Source of the DNA: Sedimenticola sp.
GTDB taxonomy: Bacteria; Pseudomonadota; Gammaproteobacteria; Chromatiales; Chromatiaceae
Reading direction: 5' to 3'
Length of the DNA stretch: 64,000 nt
NCBI GenBank assembly: GCA_011051655.1
Contig: DRKS01000103.1
Location: forward strand, 1-64,000
Part shown: piece by piece, positions 54,669 to 64,000 of the stretch
Position numbering within the stretch: position 1 is the first letter of the stretch
Layout: the number at the start of each line of letters is the position of its first letter
Notes under the pieces: generated by a model
Told to the model about the DNA's origin: nothing
Databases searched by the model: none
The model's input: only the letters and a program-made list of their open reading frames with translations
Translations under genes and position numbers: made by a program

Positions 54669-56036
54669 TCAGTGGCCCCCGTTCCCGGTCAGGGCGTCCG
54701 CCACCTGCTCCATGCGGGCGCTGCGCGAACCCTTCACCAGCACGCTGTCGCCTTCCGCCAGGGTTTTGCGCAGGGCGTCGATCAGCGCTTCCCTGTCCCG
54801 GAAATGCAGCCCCCCCGCGCCAAACCCCCGGACCGCGGCGCGGCAGGAATCCCCCATGCAATAGAGGTGCTCGATGCCGCTCTCGCGGGCCTGCTCGCCC
54901 AGCATCTCATGCAGCCGCTCCGCCTCCGGCCCCAGCTCCGCCAGATCCCCCAGGACCAGAAAACGCCGGCCGGGGGCGGCGGCCAGCACGGCGATGGCGG
55001 CGGCCACGGAATCGGGATTGGCGTTATAGCTGTCGTCGATGACCCGCACACCGCCCGCGCCGGCGCGGGGCTGCAGGCGCCCCGGCGCCGGCCGCAGGCC
55101 GGCCAGCCCGTCACGGATCCGATCCAGGCCGGCCCCCATGAGCTGGGCGGCGGCGATGGCGGCCAGGGCGTTCATGCGGTTGTGGCGGCCGGCCAGGGGC
55201 AGCTCGATCTCTATCCCGCCCTCCGGCGTGGAGACGGGAAAGCGGCTGAAAAAGCCCCTGTCGTTCCAGCCGGTCTCCAGTTCCGGTTCGGGGCTGGTCA
55301 CATCCGCCGGCGCACGGACGCCAAAGGTGCGCACCGGGTGATCGGCCGCCAGCTCCCGCCAAAGCCCGGCCCAGCGTTCGTCGGCGTTGAAGACGAAGGC
55401 GCCGCCCGGGGCCAGCCCGGTGATGATCTCCGCCTTGGCCCGGGCCACCCCCTCGGGGGTGCCAAAGCCCTCCAGATGAGCGGCGCCGGCGTTGTTCAGC
55501 ACGGCGACATCCGGCCGGGCGATGGCGCTCAGATAACCGATCTCGCCCGGGGCGCTGGCGCCCATCTCCACCACCGCATAGGCCTCGTCCTGGAGACGCA
55601 GGAGGGTCAGGGGCAGGCCGATGTCGTTGTTCAGGTTGCCCCGGGTGGCCAGGGTCGGCCCGCAGCGGGAGAGGATGGCGGCGATCATCTCCTTCACCGT
55701 GGTCTTGCCGTTGCTGCCGGTCACGGCGACCAGCGCCGCGGGGCTGGCCCGGCGCCAGTGGGCCGCCAGCCCGCCCAGGCCGATACGGGTATCGGCCACC
55801 TGGAGCCGGGGCAGGCCGGACGCCACCTCCCGGCTGACCATGGCGCCCACGGCCCCCTGGGCCTCGGCCTGGCCCAGATGGTCATGGCCATCGAAACGGG
55901 GTCCCCGCAGGGCCACGAACAGATCGCCCTTCGAGAGGGTGCGGCTGTCCGTGCTGACGGACGAAAACACCGCATCCGGGCCGATGTGCCGCCCATGCAG
56001 CCGCCGCGCCGCGTCGGAGAGGGAGAAGGCGATCAT
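54669..56036 (-). CDS. murF: UDP-MurNAc-tripeptide--D-alanyl-D-alanine ligase
   Basis: Adds D-Ala-D-Ala, made by the Ddl enzyme encoded downstream, to the UDP-tripeptide. The 455 residues have [23 protein letters not shown] loop [51 protein letters not shown] and [17 protein letters not shown]. The ATG overlaps the murE stop by 4 nt. Confidence 0.97.
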   Translation of the reverse strand: MIAFSLSDAARRLHGRHIGPDAVFSSVSTDSRTLSKGDLFVALRGPRFDGHDHLGQAEAQGAVGAMVSREVASGLPRLQVADTRIGLGGLAAHWRRASPAALVAVTGSNGKTTVKEMIAAILSRCGPTLATRGNLNNDIGLPLTLLRLQDEAYAVVEMGASAPGEIGYLSAIARPDVAVLNNAGAAHLEGFGTPEGVARAKAEIITGLAPGGAFVFNADERWAGLWRELAADHPVRTFGVRAPADVTSPEPELETGWNDRGFFSRFPVSTPEGGIEIELPLAGRHNRMNALAAIAAAQLMGAGLDRIRDGLAGLRPAPGRLQPRAGAGGVRVIDDSYNANPDSVAAAIAVLAAAPGRRFLVLGDLAELGPEAERLHEMLGEQARESGIEHLYCMGDSCRAAVRGFGAGGLHFRDREALIDALRKTLAEGDSVLVKGSRSARMEQVADALTGNGGH

Positions 56037-57574
56037 CGGCCGCCCTCCCCGGAAAGTATTTTTTGCACCTGCTCCCGGTCACTGAAATGCAGGCACAGGT
56101 CGCCGCACTGCTGGACGGTCTCGTGGCCCTTGCCGCTCACCAGCACCAGGTCCCCCGGCCGGGCCCCGGCAATGATTTGGCGTATGGCCTCGGCGCGGTT
56201 GCGCACCACCCGGGCGGAGGCCGGCCGCTGCATGCCGGCGAGGATATCCCCGATGATCCGGCCGCCGTCCTCACTCCGCGGGTTGTCGTCCGTCAGGACC
56301 ACCCGGTCACAGAGCCGCTCGGCAATGGCCCCCATCAGCGGGCGCTTGCCCCGGTCACGGTCCCCGCCGCAACCGAACAGGCAAAGCAGCCGGCCCCGGG
56401 TATGGGGACGCAGGGCGGTGATGGCCTGCTCCAGGGCGTCCGGCGTGTGGGCGTAATCCACCACCACCAGGGGTTGCCCGCCACCGCCGAAACGCTCCAT
56501 CCGGCCCGGCGGCGTATGCAGCCGGGACAACCGCTCCAGGGCGTCCGGCAGCGGGATGCCCCGCTCCAGCAGCACCCCCAGCACCGCCAGCAGGTTGCTG
56601 GCGTTGAAGCGCCCCAGCAGGGGGCTGGAGAAACCGCCCTCGCCCCAGCTGGTCTCCACCCGTACCGACAGGCCCTCTTGGGTCGAAGTGATCTCCGGCG
56701 CCCACAGCCAGGCATTCACCCGCGCCGGCGCGGGCCGCCCGGGACGGGAGAGGCCGTAGCCCACCACCTTCATCTTGTCGGGCAGGGCGGCCAGGATCTC
56801 CCGGCCGAAGGGGTCATCCAGATTCAGCACGGCGCAGCGCAGCCCCGGATGGAGGAACAGGCGGCGTTTGGCGGCGGCATAGGCATCCATGCCGCCATGG
56901 AAATCCAGGTGGTCCCGGCTCAGGTTGGTCAGCACCGCGGTATCGAAGCGCACGGCGGCAGCGCGGCCCTGCTCCAGGGCATGGGAGGAGACCTCCAGGG
57001 CCACCGCCGCCGCGCCCCGCTCGCGCAGATCCGCCAGCAGGGCCTGCAACTCCACGGGTTCCGGGGTGGTGTGGCGGCCCGCCGTCAAGGCGCCGGGAAA
57101 ACCGCTGCCCAGGGTGCCGATGACGCCGCAGGGGACGCTCCCGCCCAGCGCCTCGGCCAGAAACTGGGCGCAGCTGGTTTTTCCATTGGTCCCGGTCACG
57201 CCGATCACCGCCAGGGCCTGGCTGGGATCACCATAAAAACGGGCGGCAAGAGCGCTGATACTGCCGCTTAAATCCGGCACGGAGACCAGGGGGACGGGAA
57301 TCTCCGCCGCCAGCTCATCGATGCGCTCCTGCCGCCAATCGCCACCCGGTTCACACAGGATGGCCGCCGCCTTCCTGTCCAGCGCCTGCCCCGCAAAGTC
57401 CAGGCCGTGATGAGCAGCGCCGGCGCAGGCCAGGAACAGGTCACCGGGGGCCACTGTGCGGCTGTCCAGGGTCAGCCCCGAGACCGGGCAGTCCCCGCCC
57501 GGCGGCACCTCCGCCAGGCCGGCCAGCAAGGCCGACAGCCGCCAGGGCCCCTTGATCCGCCTGGCCGCCATCAT
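56033..57574 (-). CDS. murE: UDP-MurNAc-L-Ala-D-Glu--meso-2,6-diaminopimelate ligase
   Basis: Adds the third stem residue. The 513 residues have LTLDSRTVAPGDLFLACAG, ATP loop IGVTGTNGKTSCAQFLAEAL, TTPEPVELQALLADL, EVSSHALEQGR, LSRDHLDFHGGMDAYAAAK and VDYAHTPDALEQAI. The specificity motif is DNPR (VVLTDDNPRSEDGG), which marks meso-diaminopimelate use. The ATG at 57574 overlaps the ftsI stop by 4 nt (ATGA). Confidence 0.97.
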   Translation of the reverse strand: MMAARRIKGPWRLSALLAGLAEVPPGGDCPVSGLTLDSRTVAPGDLFLACAGAAHHGLDFAGQALDRKAAAILCEPGGDWRQERIDELAAEIPVPLVSVPDLSGSISALAARFYGDPSQALAVIGVTGTNGKTSCAQFLAEALGGSVPCGVIGTLGSGFPGALTAGRHTTPEPVELQALLADLRERGAAAVALEVSSHALEQGRAAAVRFDTAVLTNLSRDHLDFHGGMDAYAAAKRRLFLHPGLRCAVLNLDDPFGREILAALPDKMKVVGYGLSRPGRPAPARVNAWLWAPEITSTQEGLSVRVETSWGEGGFSSPLLGRFNASNLLAVLGVLLERGIPLPDALERLSRLHTPPGRMERFGGGGQPLVVVDYAHTPDALEQAITALRPHTRGRLLCLFGCGGDRDRGKRPLMGAIAERLCDRVVLTDDNPRSEDGGRIIGDILAGMQRPASARVVRNRAEAIRQIIAGARPGDLVLVSGKGHETVQQCGDLCLHFSDREQVQKILSGEGGR

Positions 57575-59340
57575 GGATGCACCGCCCCGCCCGCCAGGCG
57601 CACCCTTGGCGCATCCAGTGCATCCGGCGGGATATTCATGAGGCGCAGGGCCCCGGCCATGACCCGGGAGAACACCGGCGCGGCCACCTGCCCGCCGTAG
57701 AACTTGCCCGCCGAGGGCTCGTTCAACATCACCACCATCACCAGGCGGGGATCGCTGGCGGGCGCCATGCCGGCGAAAACCGCCAGGTAGCGGTCTTGGG
57801 CATAGCCGCCGGCGACGGACTTCCTGACCGTGCCCGTCTTGCCCGCCACCCGATAGCCCGGCACCGCCGCCGCCGGGGCGGTGCCGGCCGGGGAGACCAC
57901 GGACTCCAGCATGAGGCGCACGGCGCGGGCGGTGGCCGCGCTCATGACCCGTTCCCCCTCCGGGATCTCCGCCTGCCGCATCAATGAAACCGGCCGCAGC
58001 AGGCCGTCCGCCGCCAGAACGCTGTAGGCCTGGGCCAGCTGGAGGGGGGTGACCGACAGGCCGTATCCGAAGGAGAGGGTGGCCTGATCGATGCGGGCCC
58101 ACCGCTGGTAGGGCGACAACTGCCCCGCCGCCTCACCCGGAAAGCCGATGGCGCTCACCCGTCCGAACCCCAGATTGGAGAAGGCCTTCCAGAGCGCCTC
58201 GGGAGGCAGATCCAGGGCGATCCTGCTGGCCCCCACGTTGCTGGATTTGGTAATCACGCCGGCCACGTCCAGCATGCCGTAGTTACGGATGTCCCTGACC
58301 ATGGCGCGGCCCACCCGCATGAACCCCGGCGAGGTGTCGATGGGGCTTGCGGGGGTCAGTCGTCCCAGCTCCAGGGCGGCGGCAATGGTGAAGGGCTTCA
58401 TGGTGGAACCGGGCTCGAACACATCGGTCAGCGCCCGGTTGCGCAGGACGCCGCCCCTGCCGGCATGGGAGCCATTGGGGTTGTAGGCCGGCTGGTTGAC
58501 CATCGCCAGCACCTCGCCGGTGCGCACGTCCAGCATCACCACCGAGCCGGAACGGGCCTTGTGCCGCTGAACCGCCGCCTTGAGTTCACGGTAGGCCAGA
58601 TATTGCAGGCGCCGGTCCAGGCTGAGGGTCAGATCCCCGCCCGGCCGGGGCGCGCGGATATTCTCCACGTTCTTGATCACCCGGGCGCGCCCGTCCCGGA
58701 TCACCCGCTTGGCCCCCGGCTCACCCACCAGCCAGTCATCATAGGCCAGTTCCAGGCCCTCCTGGCCCCGGTCGTCGATATCGGTAAAGCCGATGACGTG
58801 GGCGAACACCTCGCCAGCCGGATAGTAACGGCGGAACTCCCGCCGCAGGCCGATGCCGCTGAGGTCCCGTTCCTCGGCCAGGGCCATCACCCGCTGCGCC
58901 ACATCCGGATTGACCCGCCGCTTGAGATAGATGAAGGCCCGGTCGCTGCGGCGGGCCAGCAGACGGCGGAGTTCATCCCGGTCCTCTCCCAGCACCTTTT
59001 CCAGGGCGGCCAGGGTGGAACGGTCCGGATCAAGCAGTTTTGGATTGGCCCAGACCGAGTCCACCGGGGTGCTGATGGCCAGGGGCTCGCCGTTGCGGTC
59101 GGTGATCATGCCCCGGTGGGCGGGGACCTTCACCACCCGCAGATGACGGCGCTCCCCTTCGTTCTGGAGGAAATCGGTCTCGAACACCTGCTGATCCACG
59201 GTGCGCCAGACCAGGGCCGCCATGGCCAGGCAAAACAGGCCGAGCAGGCTGCGCCGCCGGCCCGCGTAGCTGGGCAGCACCCGCTCGCTCTGCTGCCGGG
59301 CCTGGATCGCCCGTTTTTTCCGCTTCTCACTCGCCATCAT
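57571..59340 (-). CDS. ftsI: Septal peptidoglycan transpeptidase FtsI (PBP3)
   Basis: Class B penicillin-binding protein that crosslinks septal wall. The 589 residues have a short basic tail, one membrane helix (SLLGLFCLAMAALVWRTVD), the pedestal domain (HRGMITDRNGEPLAIST) and the transpeptidase domain with FEPGSTMKPFTIAAAL (S-x-x-K), SSNVGAS (S-x-N) and VAGKTGTVRKS (K-T-G). It lies 56 nt after ftsL. Confidence 0.97.
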   Translation of the reverse strand: MMASEKRKKRAIQARQQSERVLPSYAGRRRSLLGLFCLAMAALVWRTVDQQVFETDFLQNEGERRHLRVVKVPAHRGMITDRNGEPLAISTPVDSVWANPKLLDPDRSTLAALEKVLGEDRDELRRLLARRSDRAFIYLKRRVNPDVAQRVMALAEERDLSGIGLRREFRRYYPAGEVFAHVIGFTDIDDRGQEGLELAYDDWLVGEPGAKRVIRDGRARVIKNVENIRAPRPGGDLTLSLDRRLQYLAYRELKAAVQRHKARSGSVVMLDVRTGEVLAMVNQPAYNPNGSHAGRGGVLRNRALTDVFEPGSTMKPFTIAAALELGRLTPASPIDTSPGFMRVGRAMVRDIRNYGMLDVAGVITKSSNVGASRIALDLPPEALWKAFSNLGFGRVSAIGFPGEAAGQLSPYQRWARIDQATLSFGYGLSVTPLQLAQAYSVLAADGLLRPVSLMRQAEIPEGERVMSAATARAVRLMLESVVSPAGTAPAAAVPGYRVAGKTGTVRKSVAGGYAQDRYLAVFAGMAPASDPRLVMVVMLNEPSAGKFYGGQVAAPVFSRVMAGALRLMNIPPDALDAPRVRLAGGAVHP

Positions 59341-59396
59341 TCAGTGTCCGTCCGGAAAGGGTACTTTTCGCTTCGCACATGGTTTCCGGATGCCAA

Positions 59397-59672
59397 CTAT
59401 TTAAGATTGATCACCACTACTTCGTCGGCGGCGGGAATATGCATGCCCAGTTTCTTGCGGGCCATGCGCTCCACCCGCCCATGGGTGGCCCAGGTGCTCT
59501 GTTCCAGCTGCAGCCGGCCCCATTCCACATCGATGGCGTCACGCTCGGCGCGCAAGGCCTGCAGCTCCACAAAATACTTGCGGCTGGCATACTTGGCGTA
59601 GACCACGCCGATCCCGGAGGCCAGCACGGCCAACAGGCAAAACACCAGAAAAACCGGCTGGCCATACCTCAC
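59397..59672 (-). CDS. ftsL: Cell division protein FtsL
   Basis: Bitopic protein of FtsQLB. The 91 residues have one membrane helix ([21 protein letters not shown]) and a periplasmic coiled coil ([27 protein letters not shown]) ending [18 protein letters not shown], typical of the family. The start is GTG at 59672, overlapping the rsmH stop by 4 nt (GTGA). Confidence 0.95.
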   Translation of the reverse strand: MRYGQPVFLVFCLLAVLASGIGVVYAKYASRKYFVELQALRAERDAIDVEWGRLQLEQSTWATHGRVERMARKKLGMHIPAADEVVVINLK

Positions 59673-60601
59673 GCCAGTCGCTCCGCCACCCGCAACACGG
59701 CGCTGCGCGCCCTTGGGTTGGCCTCCACCTCCGCCGCCGAAGGCCGGATCGCCCGGCCAATGGACCGCAGCCGCGGCCGCAGTTGCGCCTGGGTTACCGG
59801 CACGCCGGGAGGGAATGCGTCACCACGGGCATTGTCACGAATGAACCGCTTCACGATACGGTCCTCCAGCGAGTGAAAACTGATCACCGCCAGCCGGCCT
59901 TTCGGCGCCAGCACCCGCAGACTCTGCTGCAGGCAGGCGTGCAGATCCTCCAACTCCCCGTTTATGAAAATACGAATGGCCTGAAAGCTGCGGGTGGCCG
60001 GATGCCTGCCCGGCTCCCTCAGCGGTACCGCCCGGGCGATAATGGCGGCCAGCCGGGCGGTGGTATCGACAGGGGCTTCCCGCCGGGCCTCGACGATGGC
60101 CCTGGCGATGCGCCTGGCGAAACGCTCTTCACCATAGGTCTTGAGCACCCGTGCGATCTCCCCCTGTTCCGCCCAGTTCAACCAGGCCGCCGCGCTGATG
60201 CCGGTGCCGGTGTCCATGCGCATGTCCAGGGGGCCATCCTGCATGAAGCTGAAGCCCCGCTCCGGCGTATCCAGTTGGGGCGACGAAACCCCCAGGTCGA
60301 GCAGGATGCCGTCCACCCTGCCCGTCAGGCCATGTCGGTCGGTCAACTGTTCCAGCATTGCAAAGGAGCCCTGTTCAATTTCAAAACGGCGGTCGCCCCC
60401 AAACCGGCGGCGACCGGAATCGACCGCAACCGGGTCCTTGTCGATCGCAAGCAGGCGCCCGTCCGGCCCAAGGGCCCCCAGGATGGCGCCACTGTGCCCT
60501 CCCCGCCCGAAGGTTCCATCCAGGTAACATCCCGAGCCGGATATATTCAATGCCGCCACCGCCTCTTCCAGCAGCACCGGCCGGTGCCCCGAGCCGGCCA
60601 T
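59669..60601 (-). CDS. rsmH: 16S rRNA (cytosine(1402)-N4)-methyltransferase
   Basis: Methylates C1402 of 16S rRNA in the P site. The 310 residues have [14 protein letters not shown], the SAM site [47 protein letters not shown], and [15 protein letters not shown] near the C-terminus. The ATG shares one base with the mraZ stop (TGATG). Formerly mraW. Confidence 0.97.
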   Translation of the reverse strand: MAGSGHRPVLLEEAVAALNISGSGCYLDGTFGRGGHSGAILGALGPDGRLLAIDKDPVAVDSGRRRFGGDRRFEIEQGSFAMLEQLTDRHGLTGRVDGILLDLGVSSPQLDTPERGFSFMQDGPLDMRMDTGTGISAAAWLNWAEQGEIARVLKTYGEERFARRIARAIVEARREAPVDTTARLAAIIARAVPLREPGRHPATRSFQAIRIFINGELEDLHACLQQSLRVLAPKGRLAVISFHSLEDRIVKRFIRDNARGDAFPPGVPVTQAQLRPRLRSIGRAIRPSAAEVEANPRARSAVLRVAERLA

Positions 60602-61077
60602 CAGAACTGAAATTTTCTCAGCTCCACGGGGAGGTCCGGCCGGTCAAGATCAATGTCCTGGCATTCATCGAGCAGCTCATCCCAGCCCTTTTCATTCCAC
60701 AGCTCAAACTTGCGCCCCTGGCCGACAAGCACCGCCCGCTTGTCCAGCTTGGCGCGCTTGCGTAAAAGCGGCGGCACCAATATGCGCCCCTGGCCGTCCA
60801 TCTCCACATCCATGGCATTGCCCTGCATGGCACGCTGAAGGGTGCGGACGGTCTTGTCCAGGGAGGGCAGCTTGGCCAGTTTGCGCTCGATTTCTTCCCA
60901 ATCGGGAAGGGGGTAGATCAACAGACAGCGGGAGGCGTTGTCCTTGCGCCGGGAAGTGACGTCCAGGGTGATCACCAGCTGAGAGGCGCAACGGGACTTC
61001 AGGCACTCCCGAAAGCGCGTCGGAATCGTTATACGGCCCTTGGAGTCCAGGCTGATGTTGTTTGCACCTCGGAACAA
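60601..61077 (-). CDS. mraZ: Transcriptional regulator MraZ
   Basis: AbrB-fold regulator that represses the dcw operon. The 158 residues have two SpoVT-AbrB-like repeats: [23 protein letters not shown] and [21 protein letters not shown]. The start is TTG at 61077, preceded by a strong GGGGGAGG ribosome site 8 nt upstream; no ATG fits the conserved N-terminus. TGG-type repeats with 10-bp period in its leader are the likely binding target. First gene of the dcw cluster. Confidence 0.96.
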   Translation of the reverse strand: MFRGANNISLDSKGRITIPTRFRECLKSRCASQLVITLDVTSRRKDNASRCLLIYPLPDWEEIERKLAKLPSLDKTVRTLQRAMQGNAMDVEMDGQGRILVPPLLRKRAKLDKRAVLVGQGRKFELWNEKGWDELLDECQDIDLDRPDLPVELRKFQF

Positions 61078-61099
61078 GCGGAGCCCCTCCCCCCGAAAT

Positions 61100-61139
61100 T
61101 ATTTTTCCCTTTTAAACCACTCCTCCCCACATTTTTCCA
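61100..61139 (-). promoter_or_regulatory. MraZ binding repeats in the mraZ leader
   Basis: On the minus strand four units follow with 10-bp period: TGGAAAAATG, TGGGGAGGAG, TGGTTTAAAA, GGGAAAAATA. In E. coli MraZ binds TGGGA repeats spaced 5 nt apart (10-bp period) just after its promoter, the same geometry. The units here are degenerate; only the second closely matches TGGGA. Confidence 0.55.
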
Positions 61140-61168
61140 ACTTTAGACACCACGGACCACCCTGTCAA
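61140..61168 (-). promoter_or_regulatory. Sigma-70 promoter of the mraZ-dcw operon
   Basis: A perfect -35 TTGACA (61163-61168) and TAAAGT (61140-61145) are separated by 17 bases on the minus strand. The predicted start near 61133 places the MraZ repeats in the first transcribed bases. The remaining 61169-61338, up to rnpB, shows no gene. Confidence 0.75.
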
Positions 61169-61338
61169 GGAAATACGAGGGAAACTTCCTTTAAAGACAG
61201 AGACTTAGAACATACAGCCCGACCGGGGATCTGGCACAAATAAGGCACGCGAAAACATGATGATAAAGAGCATACTTAAAGCGATCTCTCAGGAGAAAAC
61301 TGGTGACGGGGGAGGTCTGGGCGACGGGAATAAAAAAT

Positions 61339-61698
61339 GAGAGCCGGCCTGTAAGCCGGGTTCTGTCAAAGGATGGTCATTCATCTGGGATGCGCGTCGC
61401 CGCGCACCTCTAGCAACCTACCCAGGGACCGTGCGGGCCACACGCTGCGGCCGAAGCCGCCCGCCCCTCTATTTGGTCTTGCTCCAGGCGGGGTTTACCC
61501 TGCCGCCGGTGTTGCCACCGGCGCGGTGCGCTCTTACCGCACCATTTCACCCTTACCGGCCCCGAAGGGCTTAGGCGGTATCTTTTCTGTGGCACTTTCC
61601 GTAGGCTCGCGCCCCCCAGGCGTTACCTGGCGCCTTGCCCTGTGGAGCCCGGACTTTCCTCCGCCCCCCAAGGGGCGGCGACCATCCGGCCGACTCTC
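61339..61698 (-). ncRNA. rnpB: RNase P RNA (type A)
   Basis: Catalytic RNA that matures tRNA 5' ends. On the minus strand it starts GAGAGTCGGCCGGATGGTCG and continues with GGAGGAAAGTCCGGGCTCC, the CR-I core. The 3' part has ACAGAACCCGGCTTACAGGC followed by CGGCTCTC, which pairs with the 5' end to close P1. The length of about 360 nt fits bacterial type A. The P1 3' strand is followed by ATTTTTTATT, a U-run that can end the transcript. Confidence 0.96.
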
Positions 61699-61706
61699 AT
61701 GCCCCC

Positions 61707-61735
61707 AAGATAATGCCTGTCCCTGGATTACACAA
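61707..61735 (-). promoter_or_regulatory. Sigma-70 promoter of rnpB
   Basis: On the minus strand, TTGTGT (61730-61735) and TATCTT (61707-61712) have 17-base spacing, and the start is predicted 7-8 nt after the -10, exactly at the first base of the RNase P RNA (near 61698). Confidence 0.7.
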
Positions 61736-61899
61736 GACCCGGTGTTCACGGCCACCTCCGGCATGGATTCTCCGGCACGAATACCCCACTAAACTATTAA
61801 TTTATTCAGGCACTTACTTCAACGCCACCGGCTTATGGGCTAGAATGGCGGGAATGCGTCGCAATGGTTTTCAGCACCCTCCACCGGAAGACATCCGCC

Positions 61900-63978
61900 A
61901 TGAATGATATCAATCTGCTCAACCCGGATTATTACATCAACCGGGAACTCAGCCTGCTGGCCTTTCACCACCGGGTGCTCGCCCAGGCCGGGGACGAGCG
62001 TCTGCCCCTGCTGGAGCGCCTGCGATTCGTCTGTATCGCCAGCTGTAACCTGGACGAGTTTTTCGAGGTGCGGGTCGCCGGGCTGAAGGAGCAGGCCGCC
62101 TATGGCTCAGTGCAGACCGGACCGGACAACCTGCTTCCCCAGGAGGCCCTGAGGCAAATCAGCGCCAGGGCCCACGAGATGGTGGACGATCAGTACCGGA
62201 TGCTCAACGAGGTGCTGCTACCCGCCCTCGAAAACGAGGGTATTCGCTTTCTGCGCCGCAAGCAGTGGAACGAGGAGCAGGCAAAGTGGATCCGGCAATT
62301 CTTCGAGGAGGAGCTGCTGCCGATGCTGAGCCCCATCGGTCTCGACCCGGCCCATCCCTTTCCGCGCATCCTGAACAAGAGCCTCAATTTCATCATCTCC
62401 CTCAAGGGCAAGGACGCCTTCGGGCGCGAGAGCGGCATGGCGGTGGTGCAGGCGCCGAGGGCCCTGCCGCGCATCATCGAGCTCCCCGCCGGAGGAGACA
62501 ACCGCAACGGCCACGACTTCGCCTTCCTGTCCTCCATCATCCATGACCATGTGAACGACCTGTTCCCCGGCATGAAGGCCACCGGCTGCCACCAGTTCCG
62601 CCTCACCCGCAACAGCGACCTGTTCGTCGACGAGGAGGAGGTGGTGGATCTCAAGCGCGCCCTGGAGGGCGAGCTGCCGGCGCGCCGTTACGGCGACGGC
62701 GTCCGCCTGGAGGTGGCCGACAATTGCCCGGCCAAGATCGCCGATTTTCTGCTCAAGCAGTTCCATCTCACCCAGGATGACCTCTTTCAGGTCAACGGGC
62801 CGGTCAACCTGAACCGCCTGATGGCGCTGCCCGACCTGGTGGACCGCCCGGACCTCACCTTCCCCGGCTTCACGCCGGGGCTGCCGGACGGCCTGACCGC
62901 CAGCAGCGACATGTTCGAGGCCATCCGCAAGGGCGACATCCTGCTGCACCACCCCTTCGAATCCTTCAGCCCCATCGTGGACCTCCTGGCCCAGGCCGCC
63001 CGGGATCCCAGCGTCGTGGCCATCAAGCAGACCCTTTACCGCACCGGCCCGGACTCCGTGCTGGTGGACTCCCTGGTGGAGGCGGCCCGCCGCGGCAAGG
63101 AGGTCACCGTGGTGGTGGAGCTGCGCGCCCGCTTCGACGAAGAGGCCAACATCGGGCTGGCCACCCGCCTGCAGGAGGCCGGCGCCCACGTGGTGTACGG
63201 GGTGGTCGGCTTCAAGACCCATGCCAAGCTGCTCATGATCGTGCGCCGCGAGCGCAAGAAACTGCGCCGCTACGTGCACCTGGGCACCGGCAACTACCAT
63301 GCCCGCACGGCCCGCATCTACACCGACTACGGCCTGCTCACCTGCGACCCCGACATCGGCGAGGACGTGCACCAGATGTTTCTGCAGCTCACCAGCCTGG
63401 GCCGTGGCGCCAAGCTCAAGAAACTGTTGCAGTCCCCCTTCTCCCTGCACAGCGGCATGATCGAGCGCATCGAGCGGGAGGCGGGGCATGCCCGTGAGGG
63501 CAGGCCGGGGCGCATCATCGCCAAGATGAACGCCCTGGTGGAGCCCAAGATCATCCGGGCCCTCTACCGGGCCTCCCAGGCCGGCGTGGAGATCGACCTC
63601 ATCATCCGGGGCATCTGCTGCCTGCGCCCGGGGATCGAAGGGGTGTCGGAAAACATCCGGGTACGCTCCATCGTGGGGCGCTTTCTGGAACACACCCGCG
63701 CCTTCTATTTTCTCAATGGGGGCGAGCCGGAGGTCTTCTGCTCCAGCGCCGACTGGATGACCCGCAACATGTTCCGGCGGGTGGAGGCCTGTTTTCCCCT
63801 GGAAAACGAAAGACTGCGGGAACGGGTGACCGCCGATCTCGAGCTGTACCTTTGCGACAACACCCAGGCCTGGGTGCTGGAAAACGACGGCGCATACCGG
63901 CGGCTGCAGCCGGCGGAGGGCGAGGAGCCGGTCTGCGCCCAGCAGGGGCTCCTGCGGAAACTGGCGGAAAAGCCGTAG
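61900..63978 (+). CDS. ppk1: Polyphosphate kinase 1
   Basis: Makes inorganic polyphosphate from ATP, reversibly, at the membrane. The 692 residues have the N-terminal domain (INRELSLLAFHHRVLAQA, IASCNLDEFFEVRVAG), the head domain, and two phospholipase-D-like catalytic domains. The autophosphorylated His is in GVVGFKTHAKLLMIVRRE; IRGICCLRPGIEGVSENIRV and FCSSADWMTRNMFRRVEACFP are late conserved motifs. The ATG at 61900 has GGAAG 9 nt upstream; an ATG 36 nt earlier gives a non-conserved tail. A TAGAAT hexamer (61841-61846) is a likely -10. No ppx gene follows within the window. Confidence 0.97.
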   Translation: MNDINLLNPDYYINRELSLLAFHHRVLAQAGDERLPLLERLRFVCIASCNLDEFFEVRVAGLKEQAAYGSVQTGPDNLLPQEALRQISARAHEMVDDQYRMLNEVLLPALENEGIRFLRRKQWNEEQAKWIRQFFEEELLPMLSPIGLDPAHPFPRILNKSLNFIISLKGKDAFGRESGMAVVQAPRALPRIIELPAGGDNRNGHDFAFLSSIIHDHVNDLFPGMKATGCHQFRLTRNSDLFVDEEEVVDLKRALEGELPARRYGDGVRLEVADNCPAKIADFLLKQFHLTQDDLFQVNGPVNLNRLMALPDLVDRPDLTFPGFTPGLPDGLTASSDMFEAIRKGDILLHHPFESFSPIVDLLAQAARDPSVVAIKQTLYRTGPDSVLVDSLVEAARRGKEVTVVVELRARFDEEANIGLATRLQEAGAHVVYGVVGFKTHAKLLMIVRRERKKLRRYVHLGTGNYHARTARIYTDYGLLTCDPDIGEDVHQMFLQLTSLGRGAKLKKLLQSPFSLHSGMIERIEREAGHAREGRPGRIIAKMNALVEPKIIRALYRASQAGVEIDLIIRGICCLRPGIEGVSENIRVRSIVGRFLEHTRAFYFLNGGEPEVFCSSADWMTRNMFRRVEACFPLENERLRERVTADLELYLCDNTQAWVLENDGAYRRLQPAEGEEPVCAQQGLLRKLAEKP

Positions 63979-64000
63979 CCCTGCCCTAACTGATGATCTC

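Overview
The window is GC-rich chromosomal DNA from a Gram-negative gammaproteobacterium. LpxC, BamD, a meso-DAP-type MurE, ZapD and YacG support this, as does the gene order linking the division/cell-wall (dcw) cluster, secA and the type IV pilus genes, which is the order known from gammaproteobacteria. NifJ (pyruvate:ferredoxin oxidoreductase) and NrdD (oxygen-sensitive class III ribonucleotide reductase) point to an anaerobic or facultative life. The overall picture resembles Chromatiales-like sulfur or environmental lineages, but no marker here fixes the genus. There are no tRNAs, 5S/16S/23S rRNAs, CRISPR arrays, prophage or complete insertion sequences.

Layout. 1-2.1 kb: the 5' part of nrdD behind a cobalamin riboswitch. 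2.1-6.7 kb: nhaR-nhaA and a second cation/proton antiporter, an ankyrin lipoprotein and a small unknown protein. 6.7-13 kb: sbcB, an RpfC-like hybrid kinase, nth, a DUF1841 protein, a small lipoprotein and an alpha/beta hydrolase. 13.2-16.9 kb: nifJ, closed by a strong bidirectional terminator. 16.9-21.6 kb (minus): rluD-pgeF-gcvR-like-def-sensor kinase. 21.7-24.8 kb: bamD converging on nadE-glnB. 24.8-34.8 kb (plus): pilSR, a sigma-54 promoter, pilA, a second pilin, pilBCD, then coaE-zapD-yacG. 35-42 kb: Nudix-TenI fusion, argJ, secA, an M23 peptidase and dciA. 42-61 kb (minus): lpxC and the full dcw cluster from mraZ to ftsZ. 61.3-64 kb: rnpB and ppk.

The dcw genes are tightly coupled: most neighbours share a 4-nt ATGA/GTGA or 1-nt TGATG overlap. 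An unlisted 54-codon ORF fills the murC-murB gap with the same 4-nt overlap at both ends, so it is a plausible real small gene. PilS/PilR lie directly upstream of a sigma-54 type promoter for pilA, so the pilus region carries its own regulatory circuit.

The non-coding DNA is the most unusual part. At least five intergenic regions carry arrays of 7-bp units, each locus with its own unit sequence and several with inverted arms that would form long hairpins. Two MITE-like elements are present. One sits in a TTAA inside a heptad array, and removing it restores perfect 7-bp phase. The other supplies the stop codon of yacG.
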